Positions 35,377 to 44,638 of a DNA stretch of 64,000 bases are shown piece by piece. Made by a program: the position numbers and the translations under genes. The notes below the pieces were generated by a model that was given only the letters and a program-made list of their open reading frames with translations, did not search any database and was not told the DNA's origin. Position 1 is the stretch's first letter. The number at the start of each line of letters is the position of its first letter. Source of the stretch: Sphingopyxis chilensis (GTDB taxonomy: Bacteria > Pseudomonadota > Alphaproteobacteria > Sphingomonadales > Sphingomonadaceae). The stretch covers positions 3,443,501-3,507,500 of the forward strand of contig NZ_CP142394.1 in NCBI RefSeq assembly GCF_035930445.1, written 5' to 3'.

Positions 35377-35402
35377 CGCTTTCAGCCAGGACGAACGAAA
35401 CA

Positions 35403-35431
35403 AGGGCGGTCCCGCGGGGCCGCCCTTTTTC
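35403..35431 (+). terminator. Rho-independent terminator after rplT
   Basis: AGGGCGGTCCC and GGGGCCGCCCT form a stem with one G-T wobble, followed by TTTTT. It lies 26 bases after the rplT stop. Confidence 0.8.
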
Positions 35432-35478
35432 GTCGGGGTGTCCGTTATCGACCGGAAGCTGCTGTTCTACTTCTTACT

Positions 35479-35507
35479 TCGTCATTCCCGCGAAAGCGGG
35501 AACGACG
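35479..35507. repeat. Dispersed intergenic palindrome (type B)
   Basis: CGTCATTCCCGCGAAAGCGG and the following GAACGAC form a short hairpin with the core CCCGC-GAAA-GCGGG, a stable GNRA tetraloop stem. A close relative is at 57967. Confidence 0.65.
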
Positions 35508-35552
35508 ATCCCCACCCCGAAGCCGACGCTTCAGCAAACCAGCCGCGCCCCC

Positions 35553-35957
35553 TCACATATGCGCGGTGACGGCGGGCGGGTTCCACCAATTATTGCCCGC
35601 GCCGTCCATATGGGTCACGGGCAGCGCCGCCATTTCGGCCGGAGTCAGATCGTCGAGGCACGCGATCGACACCGAAACATAGGCGCCGCCGATCTCCTCG
35701 ACATAGCCATGACCGAACGCCGACACCCCGCACGCCTTGCAAAAGACATGATGCGCGCTGTTCGACCCGAACTGATAGTCGGACAGCGCCGCGGGATCGG
35801 TCAGCAGGCGAAATGCCTCGGGCTTGATCTGCGCGTTCCAGCCCCGCTTCTTGGTACAGATCGAACAATTGCATTTGCCCGTCCCCGCCTCGAGGTCGAT
35901 GTCGGCCTCGAACTTGACGGCGCCGCAGTGGCACGAACCATGATGGGTTTTCAGCAT
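35553..35957 (-). CDS. GFA-family zinc-binding protein
   Basis: A 134-residue second member of the GFA/Mss4-like family, distinct from the one at 34326. Ligand sets: GSCHCGAVKF, GKCNCSICTKK and VFCKACGVSAF. It follows the WYL-type regulator on the minus strand after 80 bases, and that regulator may control it. Substrate unknown. Confidence 0.88.
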   Translation of the reverse strand: MLKTHHGSCHCGAVKFEADIDLEAGTGKCNCSICTKKRGWNAQIKPEAFRLLTDPAALSDYQFGSNSAHHVFCKACGVSAFGHGYVEEIGGAYVSVSIACLDDLTPAEMAALPVTHMDGAGNNWWNPPAVTAHM

Positions 35958-36038
35958 TTCCTATCCTCCGGTCGGGTGCGCGCCGTCCGCCGGCGCCGCT
36001 CTCCCGAAGGGGATAGCCCACCCCCCTGACGGATCATG

Positions 36039-36731
36039 TCAGGAGGCGTCGTCCCAGCCGTTGCGCCGCCACCAATCGGCCATCAGCACCGCGCGCCGCC
36101 GCCCGAAGCCGGTCTCGCCGATCCGCGCCGCGACGATGCGGTCGATGCGAAAGCTGCGGTAATCCTGCCGCAGCAGGCACCAGGCCGCGATGATCTGCTT
36201 CTCCTCATAATAGGCGAGCGCCGCGGGCCAGATCGCGCGGGCCGTCGCCTTGCCGCGCTCGTCGGCATAGTCGATGTGCAGCACCTTCTCCGCGCGCATC
36301 GCATCGCGCACCGTCGCGAGCAGGGGCGCATCGCTCTCGCGCCACTGGCTGTTCACCGGCCACAGCCCCGCCTCGTCGATCCGCTGCTTGAGTTCGTCGG
36401 GGCTCGCCGCCGCGATCTTGGCGAGCGCCAGCCCCGCGGCGCGCGACAGCGATCCGTCCTGCCGCCCCTCGACCCAGCGCGCGCCGAGCACGAGCGCCTC
36501 CAGCTCGTCGGCGGTGAACATCAGCGGCGGCAGGAAAAATCCGGGGCGCAGCACATAGCCGACCCCCGCCGCCCCCTCGATCGGCGCGCCCAGGGCGATC
36601 AGCGCCTGGATGTCGCGATAGAGGGTGCGCACCGACACGCCCTGCTCCTCGGCCAGCACCTCCGCCGTCACCGGCCGCCGCCGCCGGCGCAGCCCGTCGA
36701 TGATCGCGAACAACCGTCCCGTCTTGTCCAT
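36039..36731 (-). CDS. YafY-type HTH/WYL-domain transcriptional regulator
   Basis: A 230-residue regulator. An HTH_11-type domain (residues ~5-60, RRRRPVTAEVLAEEQGVSVRTLYRDIQAL) is followed by a YafY-like middle section and a WYL-type C-terminal region (LLATVRDAMRAEKVLHIDYADERG, RIWP-like and AAWCLLRQDYRSFRIDRI). WYL domains bind nucleic acid or small ligands. Its ATG shares one base with the stop of the DUF6265 gene upstream (TGATG), so the two are coupled. Confidence 0.9.
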   Translation of the reverse strand: MDKTGRLFAIIDGLRRRRRPVTAEVLAEEQGVSVRTLYRDIQALIALGAPIEGAAGVGYVLRPGFFLPPLMFTADELEALVLGARWVEGRQDGSLSRAAGLALAKIAAASPDELKQRIDEAGLWPVNSQWRESDAPLLATVRDAMRAEKVLHIDYADERGKATARAIWPAALAYYEEKQIIAAWCLLRQDYRSFRIDRIVAARIGETGFGRRRAVLMADWWRRNGWDDAS

Positions 36732-37171
36732 CAGCGCCGCCGATAGCTCCAGCTACGCGGCTTCGACCCGTCGATCGCCGAGATCGTCGCGGTCAGCGTG
36801 TCGCCGCCCCGAACATAGGCGATGCGCTGCGGATAATCGTGCGCGGCGTTCTCGAAGGTCGCGCTTGTCCCCTCCTGCCGCACCAGCCGGAACACGACCG
36901 GCGCCCCGCCCTGCGGCATCGCGATATAGGCGAGCGCGCCGTCGTCGCCGCGCGCGATGCGCAGAAATTCGAACTCGCGCAATGCCTCGTCGCGCCCCGA
37001 GCGGCTGTGCCCCAGCATCACCCCGCCGCGCGCGGGCGCCCAGCTTTCCTCGGTCCAGCGCCCGTCCGCCTCGCTCACCCAGTCGCCGGCGAGCCAGCCG
37101 AGATCGTCGACCGTCGCCGCCGGGCTCGCCGCCACCAGCAGGACCGATAGAACCGCCGCCATGATCCGCAT
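36731..37171 (-). CDS. DUF6265-type secreted protein
   Basis: A 146-residue product with a signal peptide (MAAVLSVLLVAASPAATV) and the conserved opening LGWLAGDWVSEADGRWTEESWAPARGGVMLGHSR, which marks this family of lipocalin-like periplasmic proteins. Function unknown. GGGAGAG lies just before the start at 37171. It is translationally coupled to the WYL regulator. Confidence 0.75.
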   Translation of the reverse strand: MRIMAAVLSVLLVAASPAATVDDLGWLAGDWVSEADGRWTEESWAPARGGVMLGHSRSGRDEALREFEFLRIARGDDGALAYIAMPQGGAPVVFRLVRQEGTSATFENAAHDYPQRIAYVRGGDTLTATISAIDGSKPRSWSYRRR

Positions 37172-37173
37172 GA

Positions 37174-39297
<2,124 letters not shown>

Positions 39298-39367
39298 GAA
39301 TCACGCACCTCTAATCGCAATTTGTCTCCGATTTAGACATTACTAAATCCACCACTACAGCATTCTA

Positions 39368-39392
39368 CGGGGCCCTATCGGGCCCCGTTTCA
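39368..39392 (+). terminator. Rho-independent terminator after thiC
   Basis: CGGGGCCC, loop TATC, GGGCCCCG (39368-39387), followed by TTTCATT. It lies about 70 bases after the thiC stop. Confidence 0.75.
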
Positions 39393-39394
39393 TT

Positions 39395-39534
39395 AGGTGT
39401 CGGCGAAACCATGCAACGCTGGCGATACGCAGTCAAACGTTGATAATTTTATATAATTGATTTTAGGTCTTTTTTATCCAAAAAAACTTGTACTGCCCAC
39501 CTGACGCCAGCTTTGCATGGTTTCACCGACACCT
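39395..39534. mobile_element. MITE-like 140-bp element with 30-bp terminal inverted repeats
   Basis: The left arm 39395-39424 (beginning AGGTGTCGGCGAAACCATGC) and the right arm 39505-39534 are inverted copies matching at 28 of 30 positions. They enclose about 80 bases of very AT-rich sequence with no reading frame. ATT directly flanks both ends, which could be a 3-bp target duplication. No transposase is present, so if mobile it is non-autonomous. A recombination site or a long-hairpin RNA are alternatives. Confidence 0.55.
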
Positions 39535-39590
39535 ATTGAGTGCAGATATCTCGGAAAAATCCCACATAAATTGGGCATGCAAGATTCATA

Positions 39591-39619
39591 TTGACAACGC
39601 GCTTAACGCATCTGAAAAT
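39591..39619 (+). promoter_or_regulatory. Candidate promoter of the three-gene cassette
   Basis: TTGACA (39591-39596), 17 bases, then GAAAAT (39614-39619; four of six match TATAAT). It lies 70 bases before the first cassette gene and within the AT-rich flank. Confidence 0.5.
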
Positions 39620-39688
39620 GTTACAAACAGCGAGTTAAGGTCAACTAGTCGAGTTTCGACTTTACCTATGAGATATGGAGGGATGTAG

Positions 39689-40210
39689 ATGACCGTTAAA
39701 ATTCATCTAGAAGTTGGCGGCTCTGTTGTCGCAGCCGAGGGCGGCGCCGATTTCGTTCAAAGCGTTGTTGATCGCTGGCAGCACCTGCTGGTTACAACAA
39801 GCGCTAATCCACCCCCCTCCCGGAATGCACAAAAGACCAGCGAGCCCGCAAGTCACCTTTCGAGCAATGGCCCAGACAGTGAATATGACAATGTCTTTGC
39901 CAGGCACAATGATCGATTAAAGGTAATTGCAGAGATCCCTGGCTCCTCGAAAGCTGAGGTAACCCGGAACACCACCCTTGTCTTGCTTTACGGAGAGCAC
40001 CTATCTGGCACGGAAGAAGTTTCTGCTGAGAGAATTAAAGAGACTTGCATAGACCACGGCTGCTACGACAATAAAAACTTTGCCGCTCACCTCAAGTCTT
40101 TGAAACCAAAGGTTGTGATGGATCCAAAGCCGGGCGGCGATTACACCGTAAAGCTAACCGCTCCCGGACGAAAATTTGCGAAAGATTTGGTCGAGCGCCT
40201 TAATCAATAG
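39689..40210 (+). CDS. Island gene 1: unknown protein with winged-helix-like C-terminus
   Basis: A 173-residue protein. Residues 1-35 (VKIHLEVGGSVVAAEGGADF then VQSVVDRWQ) read as a beta-hairpin followed by a helix, a small N-terminal module. A polar, disordered linker (~40-75) follows. Residues ~80-173 (LKVIAEIPGSSKAEVTRN, TTLVLLYGEHLSG, then AERIKETCIDHGCYDNKNF and KLTAPGRKFAKDLVERLN) have the helix and strand rhythm of a winged helix. GGAGGG (39677-39682) is six bases from the ATG. Codon use is markedly lower in G/C than in neighbouring genes, pointing to horizontal transfer. I know no described function. Confidence 0.8.
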   Translation: MTVKIHLEVGGSVVAAEGGADFVQSVVDRWQHLLVTTSANPPPSRNAQKTSEPASHLSSNGPDSEYDNVFARHNDRLKVIAEIPGSSKAEVTRNTTLVLLYGEHLSGTEEVSAERIKETCIDHGCYDNKNFAAHLKSLKPKVVMDPKPGGDYTVKLTAPGRKFAKDLVERLNQ

Positions 40211-40232
40211 GCGCCTACTGTGGAGAGTAGGT

Positions 40233-40784
40233 ATGGATGAAATAGATGCCATGAAGGCAATTGATGCCGCCCTTGCTTCGCTACCCGAGGACGCCAAGCA
40301 GCGCGTTTTGACTTGGGCCAATTCGAAATTCAATAAACAATCCCCCGCTCAAAATCCGTCCGCCGCGAAACCGGCAACCCCTTCGGAGGCGCCACCAAAA
40401 CACTCGAGCGGGAAGAAGAGTGGTAGCCCAAAGCCCTCAAAGAAGGCTAAGTCCGTAATATCCATCGATAAACAGTTAAACCTGATGCCGAATGGAAAAG
40501 AATCTGCTATAGACTTCTCAAATAAGAAGAACCCTAAAAATCATTTAGAAAAGGGGCTGGTGGCAGTATATTATATAAGCAAAATTCTTGAAATCGAAGC
40601 GGTAAACATTTCTCAAGTTTATACGTTCTACAAACACCTGTCTTGGCAAGTCCCAGCGAACTTGGCAAATGCGCTTAGCAAGGCTGGCGTAGAGGGTTGG
40701 CTCGACACCTCTGATCAAAGCAACCTCAAAGTCGCTGTTGGCGGAGAGAATTACGTCGAACACAAAATGGGCGCTGGCGCATGA
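40233..40784 (+). CDS. Island gene 2: unknown protein with Lys-rich linker and winged-helix-like C-terminus
   Basis: A 183-residue protein. Residues 1-32 (MDEIDAMKAIDAALASLPED then AKQRVLTWANSKF) form a short helical module of the kind that tethers proteins to partners. Residues ~35-85 are a low-complexity linker rich in Lys, Pro and Ser (SGKKSGSPKPSKKAKS). The rest (EKGLVAVYYISKILEIEAVN, then ISQVYTFYKHLSWQVP and NALSKAGVEGWLDTSDQSNL) resembles the C-terminal module of island gene 1. Start chosen at 40233 (GGAGAGTAGGT upstream), 22 bases after gene 1. Its stop overlaps gene 3 by four bases. Low-GC codon use. Function unknown. Confidence 0.8.
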   Translation: MDEIDAMKAIDAALASLPEDAKQRVLTWANSKFNKQSPAQNPSAAKPATPSEAPPKHSSGKKSGSPKPSKKAKSVISIDKQLNLMPNGKESAIDFSNKKNPKNHLEKGLVAVYYISKILEIEAVNISQVYTFYKHLSWQVPANLANALSKAGVEGWLDTSDQSNLKVAVGGENYVEHKMGAGA

Positions 40785-41527
40785 AAAAGCTCCTTCTCAA
40801 TGTTCCCGATGCATACGAGGACGAGCTCTTTAAGCGGTATAAAGAGATTGAGAGGAATTTTCGCGAGCGGCGATGGGAACCCGCAGAGTTGAATGGCGGA
40901 AAGCTATGCGAGGCCAGCTATGCAATCCTAAAAGGGCATGTTGACGGCACTTATCCGAGCATACCGAAAAAGCCGGACAGGATGCTGCCAGATTGCCAGA
41001 AGCTAGAGAATGCGCCGGTGAGCTTCGGCCGGTCGGTTCGTCTTCAGATACCGCGCATGATCGTGGCGCTCTACGAAATCAGAAACGGGCGAAACGTGGG
41101 CCATATCGGTGGGGACGTCGACCCATCCCATATGGACGCCGTGTGCGTCCTCCATATGGCGAAATGGATCGTTGGCGAGTTTATTAGGATATTTCATGGA
41201 GTTCCCACTGACGAAGCCACACGCATTGTCGAATCTCTCACCGACAGGCATATCGACGTGGTTTGGAAGACGGGTAACAAAAAGCGGATTCTAATTCCTG
41301 GGCTACCCATGCTCAATAAAGCGCTACTCATGCTATACAGTGAAGTTGAGCCAATGGCCGAGGCGACGCTGGTGGACTACATTGAGCACTCCAATGCGTC
41401 TGTGTTTCGACGGGATGTCCTCAGAAAAGCCCATAAAGCCAAGCTTTTGGAATATGATGATAAGTCAAAGATGGTAGAAATCTCTCCCCTCGGCATAAAG
41501 CGGGTTGAAGAACAAATCTTGGTTTAA
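40781..41527 (+). CDS. Island gene 3: HEPN-like protein, possible RNase effector
   Basis: A 248-residue, mainly helical protein. Residues ~85-145 include RMIVALYEIRNGRNVGHIGG then DVDPSHMDAVCVLHMAKWIV: the R-N-G-R-N-V-G-H segment fits the R-x4-6-H motif of HEPN ribonucleases, beside a long amphipathic helix. The C-terminus (ASVFRRDVLRKAHKAKLLEY, then KMVEISPLGIKRVEEQIL) looks like a winged helix. HEPN proteins in accessory islands are often RNA-cutting effectors of abortive-infection or toxin-antitoxin systems. That role is inference here: the motif is seen, the fold is not proven. It overlaps gene 2 by four bases and shares its low-GC codon use. Confidence 0.75.
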   Translation: MKKLLLNVPDAYEDELFKRYKEIERNFRERRWEPAELNGGKLCEASYAILKGHVDGTYPSIPKKPDRMLPDCQKLENAPVSFGRSVRLQIPRMIVALYEIRNGRNVGHIGGDVDPSHMDAVCVLHMAKWIVGEFIRIFHGVPTDEATRIVESLTDRHIDVVWKTGNKKRILIPGLPMLNKALLMLYSEVEPMAEATLVDYIEHSNASVFRRDVLRKAHKAKLLEYDDKSKMVEISPLGIKRVEEQILV

Positions 41528-41633
41528 CCGAGATCACCGGAATTGTGGTGACTAACGCAAAGATTCCGGGTTGCCTTTGAATGAAGAGCCCGCGCCGTCG
41601 TCCCCACGCCCACACCATGCTACACTCCCACCC

Positions 41634-42161
41634 ATGCGCGCCCGGAACCCCCTCTACGTCATGGCCAAGCCGCCGCCGGAGGTGCAGGCGCTGATCGTCG
41701 CGCTGCCGCGCAACGATCCCGGGCGCGGACCCGATCTTCTCCATGTCACGCTCATCTCGCTCTACGACCTCCATTATGCGCCGCCCGAGTGGCTGCCCGC
41801 GACCATCGCCGCGCTGGACAGCTTCGCCTCGCCGCCTTTCCCGCTCCACTTCGACCGGATCGAGAACCGCAAGGCGGTGACGCTGCGCACGCGGGATCCG
41901 CTGGCCGAGGCGCGGGCGTTCCAGAAGGCGCTGGTCAACCATCTGCTGACGCAAAAGGCGCCGATCATGGACGGCACCACGCCCGAACCGCACATCACGA
42001 TCAACTATCGCGGCGACCGGCTGGGTTCGCAGACGTTCGGCGCGCTGAAACTGCCGCCGATCGCATGGACGGTGCGGGAAATCTTGCTGATGGAAAGCGT
42101 TGTCGGCAAGACCACGCATGTCGAGCACGGCCGCTGGGCGCTGACGCCGCCCGGCGACTGA
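41634..42161 (+). CDS. 2'-5' RNA ligase (LigT/CPDase-like) superfamily protein
   Basis: A 175-residue 2H phosphoesterase-like protein. The two H-x-T/S motifs are HVTLISL (near residue 40) and HITINY (near residue 122), as expected of the two-histidine fold. LigT-like enzymes join or hydrolyse RNA with 2',5' or 2',3'-cyclic ends. No clear ribosome site precedes ATG 41634; a TTG at 41571 would add 21 residues. Codon use is back to the native high-GC pattern, so the island border lies just before it. Confidence 0.85.
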   Translation: MRARNPLYVMAKPPPEVQALIVALPRNDPGRGPDLLHVTLISLYDLHYAPPEWLPATIAALDSFASPPFPLHFDRIENRKAVTLRTRDPLAEARAFQKALVNHLLTQKAPIMDGTTPEPHITINYRGDRLGSQTFGALKLPPIAWTVREILLMESVVGKTTHVEHGRWALTPPGD

Positions 42162-42193
42162 GCGCGGCGCCCCGACGAGAGAGGAGAGCAGAC

Positions 42194-42775
42194 ATGGCGA
42201 CGATCACGATCGGCAAACCCGCGGACAAGGCGCGGCTGCTCCACACGCTGGTGCTCGGCTTTTCGGCCGACCCGGTGGCGCGCTGGGCCTCGCCCGACGC
42301 CGCGACCTATATGAGCCGCCGTCACGAATTCTTCGGCGCCTTCGGCGGGGCGGCGTTCGCGCATGGAACGGCGTTCGTCGCCGACGACGGCGCCGCGGTC
42401 GCGACCTGGCTGCCGCCCGGCGTCGCGCCCGACGGCGAGGTCATGGCCGCGATCATGGATGAACAGACGCCGCCGCACCGCAAGGCCGAACTGGACGCGT
42501 TCGTCGAACAGATGGACCGCTTTCACCCCCAGGAGCCGGTCTGGTATCTGCCGCTGATCGCCGCTGATCCGGCGTATCGCGGCCGCGGGCTCGGCACCGC
42601 GCTGATGGAGGCGGCGATCGCGGTGATCGACGCCGACGGCCGCGCCGCTTATCTGGAAAGCTCGAACCCGCGCAACATCCCGCTCTACCGCCGTTTCGGT
42701 TTCGAAATCACCGGCGAGATCCGCACCGCAACCTCGCCGGTGCTGACCCCGATGCTCCGGCCGGGGCGGGGGTGA
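42194..42775 (+). CDS. GNAT-family N-acetyltransferase
   Basis: A 193-residue acetyltransferase. The acetyl-CoA loop is VWYLPLIAADPAYRGRGLGTALMEAAI (RGRGLG, near residue 130), followed by YLESSNPRNIPLYRRFGFEI, the strand and helix that close the GNAT fold. Substrate unknown. GAGGAGAG lies just before the start. It follows the LigT-like gene by 32 bases and may be co-transcribed. Confidence 0.9.
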   Translation: MATITIGKPADKARLLHTLVLGFSADPVARWASPDAATYMSRRHEFFGAFGGAAFAHGTAFVADDGAAVATWLPPGVAPDGEVMAAIMDEQTPPHRKAELDAFVEQMDRFHPQEPVWYLPLIAADPAYRGRGLGTALMEAAIAVIDADGRAAYLESSNPRNIPLYRRFGFEITGEIRTATSPVLTPMLRPGRG

Positions 42776-42857
42776 GGCGCGCGGCGCGATCCTATTTCGC
42801 ACGGCGCCGCGCCGAAATCGCTGTCCTACATTATCCGTTCGTGGTTCATCCTGCCCG

Positions 42858-43505
42858 ATGAAGCAGGAAAAAATCCCCCCTCGCCCCGCCGCGCCGCACG
42901 ACGATGCCGCGCCGGCCCCTTCCCACGCCCCCGCGGCCTTCGCCCCGGTGGCGCTGCGCGCGCGCCACGACGGCTGGACGCCCGAGCGGCAGGTCGGCTT
43001 TATCGAGGCGCTCGCCGAAACTGCCTGCGTTGTGCAGGCGGCCGCCGCGGTCGGCGTCTCGGCCACCGCCGCCTACAACCTCCGCCGCCGGCCCGAGGCG
43101 CAGGCGTTCCGCCTCGCGTGGGACGCGGCGCTCGACATGGGGGTGCGGCGGCTCGCCGACGCCGCGCTGTCGCGCGCGGTCCACGGCGTGTCGCGCCCCG
43201 TCTTCTATCGGGGCGAACAGATCGGCGAGCGGCGCTATTATGACGAGCGGCTGACCCAGTTCATCCTCCGCCGCCGCGATCCCGTGCGCTTCGGCGACTG
43301 GCGCGACGGGCGTGAGGCGGTGCAGCATTTCGACGGCCCCGCGCTGATCCTCGCGCGGCTGCTCAGCCTCGCCGAGGACGCCGCCTATATGGGCGAGGAT
43401 CGCGGCACCCCCGCGCCGCCCGATCCCGCGCTGCTCGCCGCCGCGCTCGGCATCGACCCGCGCGTCCTCCGCCCCGAAGACGCGGACGAGGATGACGATT
43501 ATTGA
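42858..43505 (+). CDS. Conserved HTH-containing hypothetical protein
   Basis: A 215-residue protein. A disordered, Ala/Pro-rich N-terminus is followed by WTPERQVGFIEALAETACVVQAAAAVGVSATAAYNLRRRPEA (residues ~38-80), a helix-turn-helix resembling those of small terminase subunits and DNA-binding domesticated proteins. The middle part (MGVRRLADAALSRAVHGVSR, ERRYYDERLTQFILRRRDP) is conserved-looking and basic; the tail is acidic (EDADEDDDY). Codon use is native, with no phage genes around. Its role is not known. Confidence 0.75.
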   Translation: MKQEKIPPRPAAPHDDAAPAPSHAPAAFAPVALRARHDGWTPERQVGFIEALAETACVVQAAAAVGVSATAAYNLRRRPEAQAFRLAWDAALDMGVRRLADAALSRAVHGVSRPVFYRGEQIGERRYYDERLTQFILRRRDPVRFGDWRDGREAVQHFDGPALILARLLSLAEDAAYMGEDRGTPAPPDPALLAAALGIDPRVLRPEDADEDDDY

Positions 43506-43626
43506 GCGACGGGTATCATTTTACCGGAGGGGAATGACAAGTTTGACAACTTCCACCCGCCGCGACCGCCTCGACACGTTGCCGGGTCCCCGATAGGCTG
43601 ACCTCCCTTGCCTTCATGGGAGAGTG

Positions 43627-44184
43627 ATGATGCGTGGACAGGCCTGGTTGATTGCGAGCGCGATGCTGGCGCTAACGGGGTGCGGCAAGGCAGAGGCGCC
43701 CGCAACGCCCGAAAGTGCGGCGCCCGAAAAGTCGGTGCTCGACGACGGCCCCGCCGCCGAGATCGACGAGATTGCCGAGGCCGACCTGCCGCAGGGGGTG
43801 CGCGATGCCGTGCTCGCCCGCGTGCCCGGCATGAAAATTGCCGAGGCCGAGCGCAAGGAACGGGGCGGCAGGATCTTCTATGATGTCGAGGGGATGCGCC
43901 CCGACGGCAGCCCCGTCGAGCTCGACCTGATCGAGGAAGCGGGCGCCTACACGGTGGTCGAGATGCAGCGCGACATCGCCTGGGCCGACGCCCCCGCCGA
44001 GGTGCGCGCGGTGGCCGCCGCCGCGACCGATGCCTTCATCCCCGCGCGCGTCATCGAAAGCACGCAGAACGACGGCATGATCGTCTATGAACTCTTCGCG
44101 CCGGGCAAGGCCGACGAGCCCGCCGCCGAGGTGAACTGGCAGGACGGCAAGGCCGTGCTGCGCACGACGCGCAACGAATATTGA
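43627..44184 (+). CDS. Lipoprotein with PepSY-like repeats
   Basis: A 185-residue exported lipoprotein: lipobox LTGC near residue 20 (SAMLALTGCGKAEAP). Two similar segments follow, LPQGVRDAVLARVPGMKIAEAERKERGGRIFYDVEG and DAPAEVRAVAAAATDAFIPARVIESTQNDGMIVYEL, each with the helix-then-strand pattern of PepSY/putative beta-lactamase-inhibitor-like domains. GGGAGAG lies just before the start. Function unknown; such proteins often modulate periplasmic proteases. Confidence 0.75.
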   Translation: MMRGQAWLIASAMLALTGCGKAEAPATPESAAPEKSVLDDGPAAEIDEIAEADLPQGVRDAVLARVPGMKIAEAERKERGGRIFYDVEGMRPDGSPVELDLIEEAGAYTVVEMQRDIAWADAPAEVRAVAAAATDAFIPARVIESTQNDGMIVYELFAPGKADEPAAEVNWQDGKAVLRTTRNEY

Positions 44185-44198
44185 GCCAAGGCACGCCG

Positions 44199-44636
44199 AT
44201 GACCGACACGCCCACCGGCCCCGACGCCAATGGCCCCGACGCGGGCGCGACCTTCTATCACGGCACGCGCGCCGACCTCGCCGCCGGCGACCTGCTCGCC
44301 GCCGGCTGGAACAGCAATTACGGCACCGAAAAGCCGCTGTCGTGGATCTATTTTTCCGCCGCGCTCGAATCCGCAATCTGGGGCTGCGAGCTCGCGGCAG
44401 GTGCGGGGCGCGAGCGCATCTATATCGTCGAGCCCACCGGCGACTGGTTCGACGACCCCAACCTCACCGATCAGAAATTCCCCGGCAACCCGACGCGCAG
44501 CTACCGCAGCCGCGCCCCCTTGCGCATCATCGGCGAAGTCGCCAGCTGGACCCCGCACGCGCCTGAGGTGCTCGCGGCGATGAAGGACGGCCTCGCGAAG
44601 CTGAAGGCCGAGGGGAAAGATGGGATCATCGACTGA
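44199..44636 (+). CDS. arr: Rifamycin NAD+ ADP-ribosyltransferase (Arr family)
   Basis: A 145-residue Arr-like enzyme that would inactivate rifamycins by ADP-ribosylating the ansa chain with NAD+. The family runs clearly through the protein: FYHGTRADLAAGDLLAAGW (His of the H-Y-D triad), WIYFSAALESAIWGCELA (Tyr), then IYIVEPTGDWFDDPNLTDQK (Asp) and FPGNPTRSYRSRAPLRIIGE. Start 44199 lies eight bases after AAGG. Codon use is native. There is no attC or integrase, so this is a chromosomal Arr, not a cassette. Whether it confers resistance in this host is not shown by sequence. A truncated glycine-zipper frame abuts its stop. Confidence 0.88.
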   Translation: MTDTPTGPDANGPDAGATFYHGTRADLAAGDLLAAGWNSNYGTEKPLSWIYFSAALESAIWGCELAAGAGRERIYIVEPTGDWFDDPNLTDQKFPGNPTRSYRSRAPLRIIGEVASWTPHAPEVLAAMKDGLAKLKAEGKDGIID

Positions 44637-44638
44637 CG

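Larger units (their letters stand above)
39298..39688. other. Gene-free left flank of the low-GC island
   Basis: This 391-base stretch contains, in order, the thiC terminator, a 140-bp inverted-repeat element with an AT-rich centre, and the promoter and ribosome site of the three-gene cassette. G/C content falls sharply after the terminator. A 66-codon frame at 39488-39688 crosses the inverted repeat and the promoter and is not credible as a gene. Confidence 0.7.

Noticed and set aside
39488..39688. A 66-codon frame in the island leader
   Set aside because: It crosses the right inverted-repeat arm, the promoter and the ribosome site of the first cassette gene, and lacks its own ribosome site.
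40781..41527. Reading the island as a prophage or ICE remnant
   Set aside because: No integrase, structural, relaxase or tRNA attachment site is visible; only the cassette and the inverted-repeat element are present.
42858..43505. Phage terminase small subunit
   Set aside because: The HTH part is reminiscent, but there are no phage genes around, composition is native, and the rest of the protein does not match.
44199..44636. arr as an integron gene cassette
   Set aside because: No attC-like imperfect repeat follows it, no integrase is near, and its codon use is native.
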